NCBI GenBank assembly: GCA_037176905.1
Contig: JBBBWG010026690.1
Location: forward strand, 1 to 41,426
Origin: Azolla pinnata
Lineage: Eukaryota; Streptophyta; Polypodiopsida; Salviniales; Salviniaceae
Reading direction: 5' to 3'
DNA: 41,426 nucleotides
Below the pieces are notes generated by a model, which was given only the letters and a program-made list of their open reading frames with translations, did no database searches and was not told where the DNA came from. This document shows, piece by piece, positions 11,566 to 21,622 of the stretch; positions within the stretch are counted from its first letter, which is position 1; each line of letters begins with the position of its first letter. The translations under genes were made by a program, and so were the position numbers.

Positions 11566-12545
11566 CTGCTGAAACATTGAATATATCCTACTTATAGCCC
11601 TAATCTCATTTCTGATAACTTTTGCGATCGATTCATGTAAAATGAGGTATGATTTTTTTTCGATTTGTTTTTTTTATCTGGCTGCTTCTGATTTATTCAA
11701 GTAAAACAAGTGGTTTTTATCTAGTTTTTCTAATCGACTTTTTCTTCTCCACAACGTGTATGCTTCGTTCGATCGGTTAGCAGAATTTTTCTTTTCCCCA
11801 TTGGGCTACTACAATCAACTTATGAGTGATTGGCTGAACCATCGTGGATGTAGTTCTGCTTGAGGTCCCAATAGCTCAAGAAATTGAAATAAGTCTTTTG
11901 AACTCCCCGATCAGAAGACTAGCATTGGACATGGGAATACATCTAGCCAGATCCCTTCTTGTAAGGAGAGAAAAAAGATCAAAATTTCAGTTATTCTATA
12001 AAGCTTGGCATACATATAGCTCAAGAAAAAAGATCAATTTTTCAGTTATTGTATAAAGCCTCTGCACTGATGATTAGTGGAATCTGGAGAACAAGTGTTC
12101 GTAACTTAAAAGGACAATTTCAAGACAAGCAAGGTAAGTCAGATTGATCATGAAAAACAAAGAAGAATTTTCTTCTCTACTTGGGCTCACTTCAATGAAC
12201 TTTTCAGCCTTCAACTCGGACTTTTCATGGACCTATCCTAATTCAGATCTTGCATGTTCTTCTGCATGCAACGGGATTCGAAATGGGCAGACAAGTGATT
12301 GGGTAAAGCTGTATTTCTCACAAGTCAAGGGATAGAGGTTAATGTATCGAAAGTCACTAATTACCATTCCAGATATGATCAAAGTTATACAATGCATCAA
12401 AGAATCCACACCGTCGCTTGTATAGGCTAGAGGCTACGTAACCGTCAGTTGATGGGCAGAGAGCAGCCAACTAATGAGGATGAGGTTTCGCTTCTGACCC
12501 AGATCTACTCCGACGATGGAATTCGAACTTTTCCATAGACCCAAT
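11566..12545. other. Intergenic region with no recognisable gene
   Basis: No supported coding sequence. A short direct duplication is present: GAAAAAAGATCAA, then TTTCAGTTATT, then TATAAAGC, at 11971-12006 and again at 12026-12060. Small frames at 11844-12056 and 12144-12335 show no domain and no coding signature. Confidence 0.6.
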
Positions 12546-13455
12546 AACTCTCAGAACCCAAAACCCAAAACCCAAAACCCAAAACCCTAAACCCTAAACA
12601 CAAAGCCCTAAACCCTAAACTGTAGCAAACATTTGATTTTAGGGTTAGATTTCTCGTGAGCTATATATATTTGTTCATAGGAATGGAGTCATTGTGATAC
12701 CCCGAAACCTAAACCCTAAACCCTAAACCCTAAACCCTAAACACAAAGCCCTAAACCCTAAACTGTAGCAAACATTTGATTTTAGGGTTAGATTTCTCGT
12801 GAGCTATATATATTTTTGTTCATAGGAATGGAGTCATTGTGATACCCCAAAACCCTAAACCCTAAACACAAAGCCCTAAACCCTAAACTGTTGCAAACAT
12901 TTGATTTTAGGGTTAGATTTCTAGTGAGCTATATATATTTGTTCATAGGAATGGAGTCATCGTGATACCCCGAAACCCTAAACTGTAGCAAACATTAGAT
13001 TTTAGGGTTAGATTTCTAGTGAGCTATATATATTTGTTCATAGGAATGGAGTCATTGTGATACCCCGAAACCCTAAACCCTAAACCCTAAACTGTAGCAA
13101 ACATTAGATTTTAGGGTTAGATTTCTAGTGAGCTATATATATTTGTTCNNNNNNNNNNNNNNNNNNNNNNNNNNNNNNNNNNNNNNNNNNNNNNNNNNNN
13201 NNNNNNNNNNNNNNNNNNNNNNNNNNNNNNNNNNNNNNNNNNNNNNNNTAGGGTTAGATTTCTAGTGAGCTATATATATTTGTTCATAGGAATGGAGTCA
13301 TTGTGATACCCCGAAACCCTAAACACTAAACCCTAAACCCTAAACCCTAAACCCCTAAACCCTAAACTGTAGCAAACATTAGATTTTAGGGTTAGATTTG
13401 TGGTGAGCTATATATATATATATTTGTTCATAGGAATGGAGTCATTGTGATACCA
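12545..13455. repeat. Composite array of interstitial telomeric repeats and a fixed spacer
   Basis: Plant telomeric units (CCCTAAA, with CCCAAAA variants at the left edge) alternate with a conserved non-telomeric spacer of about 85-90 bp. The spacer begins CTGTAGCAAACATT, continues with TTTTAGGGTTAGATTTCT, GAGCTATATATATTTGTTCA and TAGGAATGGAGTCATTGTGA, and ends TACCCCGAAA. At least six spacer copies can be seen, starting near 12620, 12762, 12889, 12983, 13093 and 13367, with differing numbers of telomeric units between them. Each spacer also contains TTTAGGGTTAG, the telomeric unit in reverse orientation. A 100-N gap interrupts the array. Confidence 0.93.
13149..13248. other. Assembly gap of exactly 100 N
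   Basis: The gap lies inside the telomeric/spacer array. The 37 bp before it (13112-13148) are identical to the 37 bp after it (13249-13285). True length is unknown. Confidence 0.99.
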
Positions 13456-13588
13456 TTCCATTTTGTACATACTCTGTTTTCTTTGTGTTTTGCTGCTTCT
13501 CTGTTTTTCTGTGTATTGTTGCTTCTGCTTCTGCTTGTGCTGGCGATGGCGATGGCGATGGCGACGGCGATGCTGTGAAATTTCTTCC
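13409..13588 (+). promoter_or_regulatory. Probable core promoter and leader of the E-type PPR gene
   Basis: The last spacer of the upstream array contributes a long alternating TA stretch (13409-13423), a good TATA-box candidate 165-180 bp before the start codon. The leader contains a short upstream frame, 13546-13578 (ATG GCG ATG GCG and so on, 10 codons plus TGA), which is out of frame with the main ORF and ends 10 bases before it. Use of this TATA is inference. Confidence 0.35.
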
Positions 13589-16336
13589 ATGATGATCACC
13601 TGCCCACCTCCCCTGCATCGCCCACCTCTCCCTGAAGACCCCTGCCTCCTCCGTTCGCCTCCATTCTCCTTACTGAAGCCAGAGGACCGAGCTCTCCCGG
13701 AGAAGGATTTCTATGGCACCAGATCCAGGTGGAAGAACTCGAGCTTGGAGTCATTGATCCCTGGTTTAGAATCCGGAAGAATCTGCATCGGCGCCTCCAG
13801 CCCTCGGTCTGGGCCCCCGCTTAGTAATGCTTGCCTTCTCCAGATTCTGCACAGATGTAGCAAGGAGAGGGATCATGATCTCGCGATGCGCTTGCATGCA
13901 TTCATGTGCGATCGTGGCTACGAAGTTCCTCCGGCGCTAGGGAACCACCTTATCTCGATGATGCTCAGTGCCGATCGGATTCTTGATGCACGCTACATCT
14001 TCGACAGCTTACGGGCGCCGGATGAGTGCTCCTGGAGCTCTCTGATCGTAGGCTATGTCAAGTGCGGGGAGCCCAAGAATGCCCTCCTCCTCTACGGAAG
14101 AATGCAAGAGGAAAGCCATATCTCTCCGTGTGCTCGGACCTTTGCTGCCCTGTTGAAGGCTTGTGCAAAGCTCAAGGATCTGGAGATGGGCTGTAAATTG
14201 CATAGGAAAGTAGCCGAAAACAGGCTGCTGGAGAAAAGCCTCTTCGTCGGGAGTAGTCTTGTTGACATGTATGCCAAGTGTAGTAGCTCCTTGGAGAAAG
14301 CGCAAGAAGTGTTCGATGGCCTACCAGCTCACGATGTCGTTTCATGGAATGCGCTGATTGCAGGTTATGTCAATCATGACAGAAGTAACAAGGCACTTGA
14401 GCTTTTTGAACAGATGCAGCTGGACGGCATTGTACCTAATGCAATCACTTACGTCTTTACCTTGAAGGCCTGTGCTAGTGTGGGTGATAGACAGAAAGGC
14501 GAAGAAATACATGCCGAGATCGCAAGAAATGGATTGTTGAGGAGACATGCTGTCGTTGGAAATGTTTTAGTTGATATGTATGCAAAATGTGGATCGATCG
14601 GTAAAGCGCAGGAAGTGTTTGACCATCTCTCTGTACGAGATGTGGTGTCCTGGAATGCTTTGATAGCAGGGTACGCTAAACTAGACCATGATAATGAAGC
14701 TCTCAACTGTTTTGAAGCCATGCTCCTCGAAGGTGCATTCCCAGACCCTGTAACATTCATTCATGTCCTGAAAGCCTGTAGTAGTGTGAAAGCTGTAGAT
14801 ACAATTTATCGCGTACATGATGAGATTACAAGGAATGGGCACTTGGAACGACGCATGGATGTTGCCAATGCTTTGGTGGACACCTATGCAAGGCGTGGTA
14901 TGTTTGCTGAAGCACAGGATGTATTTGACAAGCTTACAGTTCGAGATACAGTATCTTGGAATTCGCTTATAGGTGGCTACTGTAAACATGGTTTCTTTGA
15001 TGAAGCCAAGTTTTGTTTTCAATGGATGCAACAAGAAGGAATCCCTGCAGATACTGTCACATTCATATGTAACCTGAAAGTTTGCACTGGTAGAAGGGAA
15101 CCTAGCTTCTGTTTCGAACTGCATTCTAGTATAATTAAAAGAGGGCTTGAAAAAGAGGATCTCCTTATAAGCAGCTTAATTGATGCATATTCAAAGTTGA
15201 GTTTCCTTGCTGAAGCCCGATTAATGTTTGATGCACTCTCTGTTAAAGATGCTGTCTCATGGACTGCACTGTTAACAGGATATGCGCAACATGGCTATTT
15301 TGAGCAAGCCCTGCAAGATATTGAACTGATGCAGGCTGAGGGAATGAATCCCGATGCCGTCACTTATGTTAGCTGCATAAAATCTTGCACTAACCTTGGT
15401 GATATAGTTCGTGGATTGGAGCTGCATGCACAGGTTACTAGGAAAGGACTGGATGGAGACCTCCTTATTGGAAGTATGTTGGTTGATATGTATGCAAAAT
15501 GTGGTTTACTCTTTGAAGCTGAAGAGGTGTTTCAGAAGCTTCCAGTTCGAGGAGTAATTGCATGGAATGTGCTAGTAGCTGCATATATCGAGCATGAACT
15601 TGATGAAAAAGCAATAACTTGCTTCGATAAAATGCAACTCGAAGGTGTTCCTCCAAATGCTGCAACGTATGTCTCAATTTTGAAAGCTTGTGGCTATTTG
15701 GGAGCTTTGTCTAAGGGCCAAGATTTGCACAATGATATTAAGGCAACTGGACCATTGGAAACAGACCTTACCATCAGACATTCCTTAGTTGATATGTATG
15801 CAAAATCAGGGTCCATTGCAAAAGCACAAGAACTATTTGATGACCTTCCAGTTCAAGAGCTAGCTTCGTGGAATGCATTGCTTGCAGGTTATGCACAGAA
15901 TGGAGCAGCTGCTAGAATCCTCCATGCTCTCCCTGAAATGAACCTACAACACGTCCGACCAAATTTAGTTACCTTTGTCAATCTTTTGAATGCTTGCAAC
16001 CATGCAGGACTGGTATACAGAGGCCAAATGTATTTTAAGGCAATGAGCGTAGAATATCATATTATTCCCTCTCTTGAGCACTACACTTGCATGGTAAACC
16101 TGTTTTGCCGAGCAGGCCAACTACACGAAGCAGTAGGGATGATCGAAAGGATGCCGATGTATCCTGATTTCGTAATTTGGCGCACATTCCTAGGTGCTTG
16201 TCAGAAGTGGGGCAATGTGGAGCTCGGCAGAGATGCTTTTGATCGTCTTATTGAATCCGATGAAGTTGATAGCGTGTCTTTCATTTATATGTCAAATATC
16301 TGTGCAGATGCTGAACACTGTAGAATACAACGTTGA
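13589..16336 (+). CDS. Pentatricopeptide repeat protein, PLS class with E-type C-terminus
   Basis: An intronless frame of 915 aa, counted from the first in-frame ATG (MMITCPPPLHRPPL). The open frame continues upstream but only from a TTG. PPR proteins of this class bind organelle transcripts and usually specify C-to-U editing sites. From about residue 130 the chain is a string of roughly twenty 31-36-residue P, L and S motifs, with recurring LVDMYAKCG, AQEVFD and DVVSWNALIAGYA. The last block (about 850-905), from MIERMPMYPDFVIWRTFLGAC to SFIYMSNICADAEH, is the E1 motif. It stops right there, so the E2/E+ and DYW deaminase parts are missing. Such a protein would need a separate DYW partner to edit, or may act in splicing or stability. 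The N-terminus is Pro/Leu/Arg-rich with few acidic residues at first, compatible with an organelle presequence, but plastid versus mitochondrion cannot be decided. No frameshift is seen. Confidence 0.93.
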   Translation: MMITCPPPLHRPPLPEDPCLLRSPPFSLLKPEDRALPEKDFYGTRSRWKNSSLESLIPGLESGRICIGASSPRSGPPLSNACLLQILHRCSKERDHDLAMRLHAFMCDRGYEVPPALGNHLISMMLSADRILDARYIFDSLRAPDECSWSSLIVGYVKCGEPKNALLLYGRMQEESHISPCARTFAALLKACAKLKDLEMGCKLHRKVAENRLLEKSLFVGSSLVDMYAKCSSSLEKAQEVFDGLPAHDVVSWNALIAGYVNHDRSNKALELFEQMQLDGIVPNAITYVFTLKACASVGDRQKGEEIHAEIARNGLLRRHAVVGNVLVDMYAKCGSIGKAQEVFDHLSVRDVVSWNALIAGYAKLDHDNEALNCFEAMLLEGAFPDPVTFIHVLKACSSVKAVDTIYRVHDEITRNGHLERRMDVANALVDTYARRGMFAEAQDVFDKLTVRDTVSWNSLIGGYCKHGFFDEAKFCFQWMQQEGIPADTVTFICNLKVCTGRREPSFCFELHSSIIKRGLEKEDLLISSLIDAYSKLSFLAEARLMFDALSVKDAVSWTALLTGYAQHGYFEQALQDIELMQAEGMNPDAVTYVSCIKSCTNLGDIVRGLELHAQVTRKGLDGDLLIGSMLVDMYAKCGLLFEAEEVFQKLPVRGVIAWNVLVAAYIEHELDEKAITCFDKMQLEGVPPNAATYVSILKACGYLGALSKGQDLHNDIKATGPLETDLTIRHSLVDMYAKSGSIAKAQELFDDLPVQELASWNALLAGYAQNGAAARILHALPEMNLQHVRPNLVTFVNLLNACNHAGLVYRGQMYFKAMSVEYHIIPSLEHYTCMVNLFCRAGQLHEAVGMIERMPMYPDFVIWRTFLGACQKWGNVELGRDAFDRLIESDEVDSVSFIYMSNICADAEHCRIQR

Positions 16337-18581
16337 CTGACATCAGAAATTTCCAAAATATGAGATCATTCACATGAGGAGCATTTGTTCCTTATCTGGG
16401 TCTCAATTATACATACAGCTAAGGGTCAGAGACCCTTGGGCAAACTGCTTCTCTGGTGAGTATATGTCGTTCATGCATAACGGTGTGGACAAGTTATACG
16501 TGCAAATGTGTCTGCATACATATATCTTGATTGTGTTCGCACTGAGCATCAGCCAGGATGGCTTTATACACAAGAAAATGTAAATAACATGAGTAACATT
16601 GAATTGATATAACATTTGAATATAGGAATTGTCATGTCTGGCTTGGATGAGTAATGAAAAGAAAATTTCTCCTTCAGGCTGTGTTTCCGATACCGACAGG
16701 ATGAATCTTGCCCAGATGAATTTATTGGGGAAACTCCACCCTATCATCTGGACGACATACTTAACAAACAGGTTGAATCTATCAAAATGCTGGGTAAGCT
16801 GTCCTAGAACAAATTTTACTGTGGAAAGGAGTGAAATCACTGGCAGGGACTAAAATTTGTGAAGCCCAATATATGAACAGAATGCTCCTGCGCTGTCAAG
16901 CATGTGGTGACTATTTGTTGGTGTGGTTCTATAGAGATACTGGGGTGTCTGTTAATTGGGCATTTCTTTAAAGAAAACTGCTGATTCTGGTGGAACTGTG
17001 AAATTGTGAAGCAATTGCAGAATGGTTTTCTGCAAATGTAAATGAGCATTTATCCTTGTTATTTGCAACATACATGTACATATTCTTAGCTTTTCAAGCA
17101 GTGATGTGAAGGATTCATTTGTGTGGAAGCAAAACTGAGGAATAAATATCAGAGTCCAATTTTCAGCCTTAATTTTTATCTTCAGTGTAATCTTGCACTT
17201 GAAAATGCATGATGTGGCTCTGGTCAGCTTATGTATAACTCAGGGCTATCCTCTATACCTCGGAACCAGAAGTCAAGGAGCTTGAGTATGGACATGAAAT
17301 ATGCATTCTAGTTCCTGAAATTTATCTGCTTTTTTTCGTATGCATCTCAAGTGTATTGGAGGTAGTGAGAAACTCGAGGAGTAACTCCCTAAGGTGCTTG
17401 ACAAATGATTCTTCTGGTCAACTTTCTTATTATTGGCAGCAAAGGAATAGAAATTGAGATAGATGAGTATGTTTCTCGAGCTTAATGCAGCATGTTGATC
17501 CTTTGTTTTCTGGTTGGAGAAAGTCTGTCAGTTCTTCTTTGTAGTATGACAGAATTGGTTGGTTCCTGAGTTGTATGTCTGTGTTGAAGGTTATCAACAA
17601 GTTGTAAGGCATCCGACAGATCAAAGACCACAACGAAAACCAGTTTTGGTGGGATAAGGTTGTGGTTCATCCACATTTGCTTCACTCTGTGCTCACTTCG
17701 TAGAAAACCTTCACCTGAATTATACCTTGAGAAACATAGATCTGAAGCTGAAAACATTGTGATTGATGCTGCTAAGCATACGAACAGTTAGCAGGAATCA
17801 CGACGAATGAAGCTTTCAAAAGATTATATATTTTGGAGACACAAATCTTTATATCTCAATACAAGTCAAAACTTTCATACAATGACAGGAGCAAGTGCAT
17901 AAGCTTTTGCTCAACTGTGAAACCATATTCCATAATGAGATGATTACATTCATGCCTTTGCATCGAATCTGATTTTGCACATTCCAAAATCTATGCGCTT
18001 CTTGCATTATCAGATAATTATCATACCGCCTTGGGCATGAAAGGGTCTTGGCCGGCGAGGTTGAAGTCTCCACATTAAGTCGCACAGCAGAAAAAGATCG
18101 TAGAAAAGGCTACATATATAGCCTTTCACATCAAATGCTGCAATCAGGGATAAGTTGTAGTATTCTAGACAATGAAGGTTGCAGATGCCACTCAGAATAT
18201 ATATGCCTTGTGAAAATCCCAATGCCCATTTTGAAGAAGAAAAAACCATCAGAATTTCACACATCGGCTTCACTGTTATTTATATACATATAGCTCAGGC
18301 TGTGATGTGCAGAACTATGCATTCGAATCAGCTTGTAAAACAAAAGTCCGCTCTTAAACCTCAAAAGCTCCTCTCGCGGCAAGTTCCACTTGAATATCGA
18401 GAACTCTTTTCTTCCAGAACACGCCGAAGGTCTGTCGATTATTGCTCTCTATACCCATGCCGATCCGATCAATCGCGCACTCTGTGATAAAGCTGAAATC
18501 AGAATCTAATTTTCAACTTCGGAGGAGCAGAAATCGTTTCGGTCTGTTTTCTTCAGAAAGATTCTCGGTCCTCGGCCATAG
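16337..18581. other. Convergent intergenic region between the two PPR genes
   Basis: The stops of the two PPR genes face each other across 2.2 kb. No ORF in between has a recognisable domain. The sequence is ordinary AT-rich non-coding DNA and must include both 3' UTRs. Confidence 0.6.
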
Positions 18582-19662
18582 TCAGCAACAGGAAACATCA
18601 TTTAGCTTGGCTAGGAGCGTGGTCCTCAGATAGGGAGTGGGCTCATGGCCATGGTTTCTCATCTCTTCTGCCCAGATCTTGGCTAGATCGAACCTTCCCA
18701 GCGTGCAGAAATGGGTGACCAAGGTGAAATACGCTTCGGCAGGCAACGAATACCCTTTGCTTCTCATCTCCTCCACAACCTGAAGCAGCTCCTCTATGTG
18801 GGCACTGCCCATACAAAGGCCATGGCACAGCGCGTGGTATAACCTAGCATCGGCTTCGAGCCCTCTCCCCATCATCTCCTCCTTCATAGCCAAAGCTTGC
18901 TTCACCCCTCCAGCTTGACAAAGACCCTTGATCATCACCATGTACATCGGGGCATCTACAGCGTCATCGTCTCCTTCTTTCCGCATTTGCTCGAAAATTC
19001 CCACGGCATCCGATGCCTTTCCTGCCAAGAAGAGGCTATTCAAGATTGCGGTGCACAACCTAGTGCCGAGGGGAGGCCCATTTTGCTGCTGCTGCTGCTG
19101 CTTCTTCTTCTTCATTAGAAGCTCAGCTATGGCTAGAGCTTCCTTCGCTTTGCCTCCTCTGTTCAAACCCTGGATCAATGCCACAAATGTGGGCACGTCG
19201 ACGTCGCAATCCTCCATCCCCGCCTCCTTCACGAGCTCCTGCGCCATGCCGAATCTGTTGCTCCTGCACAGGAGCTTCACGCAAGCCGTGTAGGCATGGC
19301 GATTGGGTTTCAGACCCTTGGCCCTCATCTCGCAGAGCATCTCGATCGCCATGTAGCTGCGGGCGGGGATTCTCCACACCGCGGCGATGAATCGGCTGTA
19401 GAGATCCTGCAGTAGTTTGGCGGCGGCGGCGGCGGCGGCGGGGATGGAGCTCCTCCCATGGAGGGGGAGCTTCTCGATCTCTCGCACCAGAGCCATGGCG
19501 GCTTCGGCTTTGCCTTCCCTGCAGAGCGCATCGAGGAGGGCGCCCAAGGGCTTGATTCCAGGGAGCAGGCGAGCAGGGAGCATCTCCTCCCGAGCTATGG
19601 CCATGGCAGCATCGGATCGCCCGCATCGCAGCAACGCGAAGAGCAGGGCGTCGTAGGAGAGA

Positions 19663-19695
<33 letters not shown>

Positions 19696-20315
19696 GAGGG
19701 CTTGCAGAGGCCCCCGGCTCTTCTCTTCATGTCGTCGAACAGAGAAACGGCCATGGCAGGCCTCCCGAGCTTGGTGTAGGAGACCATGAGCGCGGCCCAG
19801 GCAGGCTCGGCTATGGCGTCTGGGCATGAGGCGCCGAGGAGGATGCGGCGATGCATCTCCGAGACCTTGTCGGCTCCATAGCTTTCCGCCCATGTCTTGC
19901 CGATTGCTTCCATGTCGTCGCTTCCGATCGGAGCAGCCTGAGCCGCCCACGACAGAAATCGCAGGCCACAATCGTCGTCTTCCTCCTCCTCCTCCTTTCC
20001 CCTCTGTTTCCTGTTCCGGGCGAGGGTTTTCAGCACCTCCTGCACGCTGGAGGAGGAGATGGGCAGGAAGGCGCACAAGCTCTTCTCCTTGGAAGCGCTC
20101 CAGGGCCCACGCAGGAGCTCTGCGATCCTCCGCTCCTTCGACCTGTGCTCCGCTGCAGCCGCAGCGGCACCGTCGCCGTGGCGGACATGTTCGGAACAGA
20201 GATCGGACTGGCGAGCAGCCGCAGAAGCAGGAGAGGGGGAGGAAGAGGAAATCCTGCACAGGGAGGAGGAAGAGGGCGCTCGCAAGCGCCTGAGAGCTCT
20301 GCAAGCACCAGACAT
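18582..20315 (-). CDS. Pentatricopeptide repeat protein, P class, probably mitochondrial
   Basis: An intronless minus-strand frame of 577 aa from ATG at 20315 to TGA at 18584-18582. P-class PPR proteins bind organelle RNA and act in transcript processing, stabilisation or translation. The N-terminus MSGACRALRRLRAPSSSSLC is rich in Arg, Ser and Ala with no acidic residue, like a mitochondrial presequence. Helical-hairpin repeats run from about residue 160 to the end, for example YDALLFALLRCGRSDAAMAI, IKPLGALLDALCREGKAEAA, MYMVMIKGLCQAGGVKQALA and AYFTLVTHFCTLGRFDLAKI. No E or DYW domain follows. Low-complexity inserts are striking: poly-Ser (about residues 205-217, from a TCG-type run at 19663-19693), poly-Ala and Lys/Gln runs. 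The coding region is GC-rich compared with its surroundings, so long shadow frames occur on both strands. The frame is open upstream to an ATG at 20537, but that extension reads through simple repeat (poly-Ile/Ala, acidic) and hides the presequence, so I prefer 20315. Confidence 0.9.
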
Positions 20316-21622
20316 GATGGCGATGGCGATGGCGATGGCGATCAACAGATCCTCGACATCGTCCTCTTCGTCTTCCTCATCGTCACAAGAAAGAACAGAA
20401 AGAGAAGAACAGAAAGAACAGAAAGAGAAGAAAGAAAGAGTTTTCTCTTCTTCGTTCTTTTCTTCTTTTCTCATAGAAAGAAAAGAAAAGGAAGAAGAAA
20501 GATTGCAAATCAAACATCTTCTTGAGGCCAATATCATGAGGTCACAAGAATGTTTCTGAATATCTGTTGTTTACCAGAGAGAGAGATACAGATCATCTGA
20601 TGCTCTTATTATCATGGGCAAAATTATCGTGTCGATAATCCGCAGAAAGAGGATCGGAAAAGAAAGAGAATGATATTAGTTACAGCGATTTCCATGATAT
20701 CCACTCGTCTCTGACGAGAGTGCGCCGATAATTTTACATATACAATCGTCTACTGTTCATATGACGGGGAAAAATATCGTGTCGATAATGTGTTGGAAAG
20801 AGCAGAAAAGAAGAGAAATGAAGAATGTGTGGAAAGAACAGAGCAGAAGCGAAAAGAAAAGAAAGAGACTGACAGCGTCGGATTGTTTCAACATCAGGAG
20901 CTCAATGCAGCACAATCATCCGATGCTGCGAGGCATGCGATTGCAATACAAGTGAAGCTAATGCAAATCAATCAAATGCTCAACATCCAGTGATTAAGAA
21001 ACAGAGCATCTTCCTACCATTTGTCCCACTTCAAAATCATGACTTTGTATGGCAACCTTAACTATCCATTCTCAACAAGTTCAGTTAAATCTCCTTCAGA
21101 AATCAAGCTTCCTAAACTTGCTGAGGATTGTCACATTTGATCTCTTTTGATGATGCAAGTCCATCAAATTATCATCCTTCCACCAACCTCCTCCTTTTTC
21201 AGAGTGTCTATAAGCACCTCAACAACTCAATGTCAAAAAGAGAATATAATAACAAATAGTAAGTAACTACATAAGTGTTGAGCCCTGGTAATAACATACA
21301 AAAAGTAGTCAGAGACCATTCGCTTAGAAACACAATATAAATTGTGAACGATTCCAGGATTTCTGCAAGGGACGTCTCTAATCTTCACCGTATAGACTGT
21401 ATAGGAAACAAAAAGGAAAATTGGATTTCGTTTTCCTTCTAAAAGAAAACAGATTGGAGCTTTTGATGTATAACTAACTTTGGAGCCTTGATGAAAAGGC
21501 AAGCTGTATTTCATGAAGATTTGAGTCTCATTTAGGGATCACGAGGTTCACACAGTTAAATAACAACAAAGGGGGAAAAAAACTTCAGGAGAGATTAGAA
21601 GGATTGTGGCCCACTGTTTTGA
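20316..21622. other. Promoter/intergenic region between the P-class PPR and arogenate dehydrogenase genes
   Basis: It begins with a GGCGAT hexamer run (20318-20341) and GAAAGA-rich purine sequence (minus-strand leader of the PPR gene, CT-rich). Two related blocks, near 20618-20675 and 20764-20825, share ATCGTGTCGATAAT followed by purine-rich sequence; in the first it forms the near-palindrome ATTATCGTGTCGATAAT. The rest (20990-21622) shows nothing coding and should hold the arogenate dehydrogenase 3' UTR. Confidence 0.6.

Noticed and set aside
10751..11577. Minus-strand frames with repeated Arg-Ile-Asp-Arg-Lys-type units
   Set aside because: They are translations of the 60-bp minisatellite. 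Units change length without keeping a multiple of three, so no protein repeat is maintained.
10828..13455. CRISPR-like arrays of repeats and spacers
   Set aside because: The genome is clearly a plant nuclear one, spacers are themselves repeated and not unique, and no cas gene is present.
13463..13588. N-terminal extension of the E-type PPR protein upstream of the first ATG
   Set aside because: It begins at TTG, has no in-frame ATG, and encodes a Cys/Leu/Trp/Arg simple-repeat peptide.
19123..20304. 393-codon minus-strand frame overlapping the P-class PPR gene, and similar plus-strand frames
   Set aside because: These are shadow frames of a GC-rich coding sequence. Only the PPR frame contains recognisable repeats.
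20316..20537. Upstream in-frame start at 20537 for the P-class PPR protein
   Set aside because: The extension reads through poly-purine/pyrimidine simple repeat and an acidic stretch and would bury the Arg/Ser-rich targeting peptide that starts at 20315.
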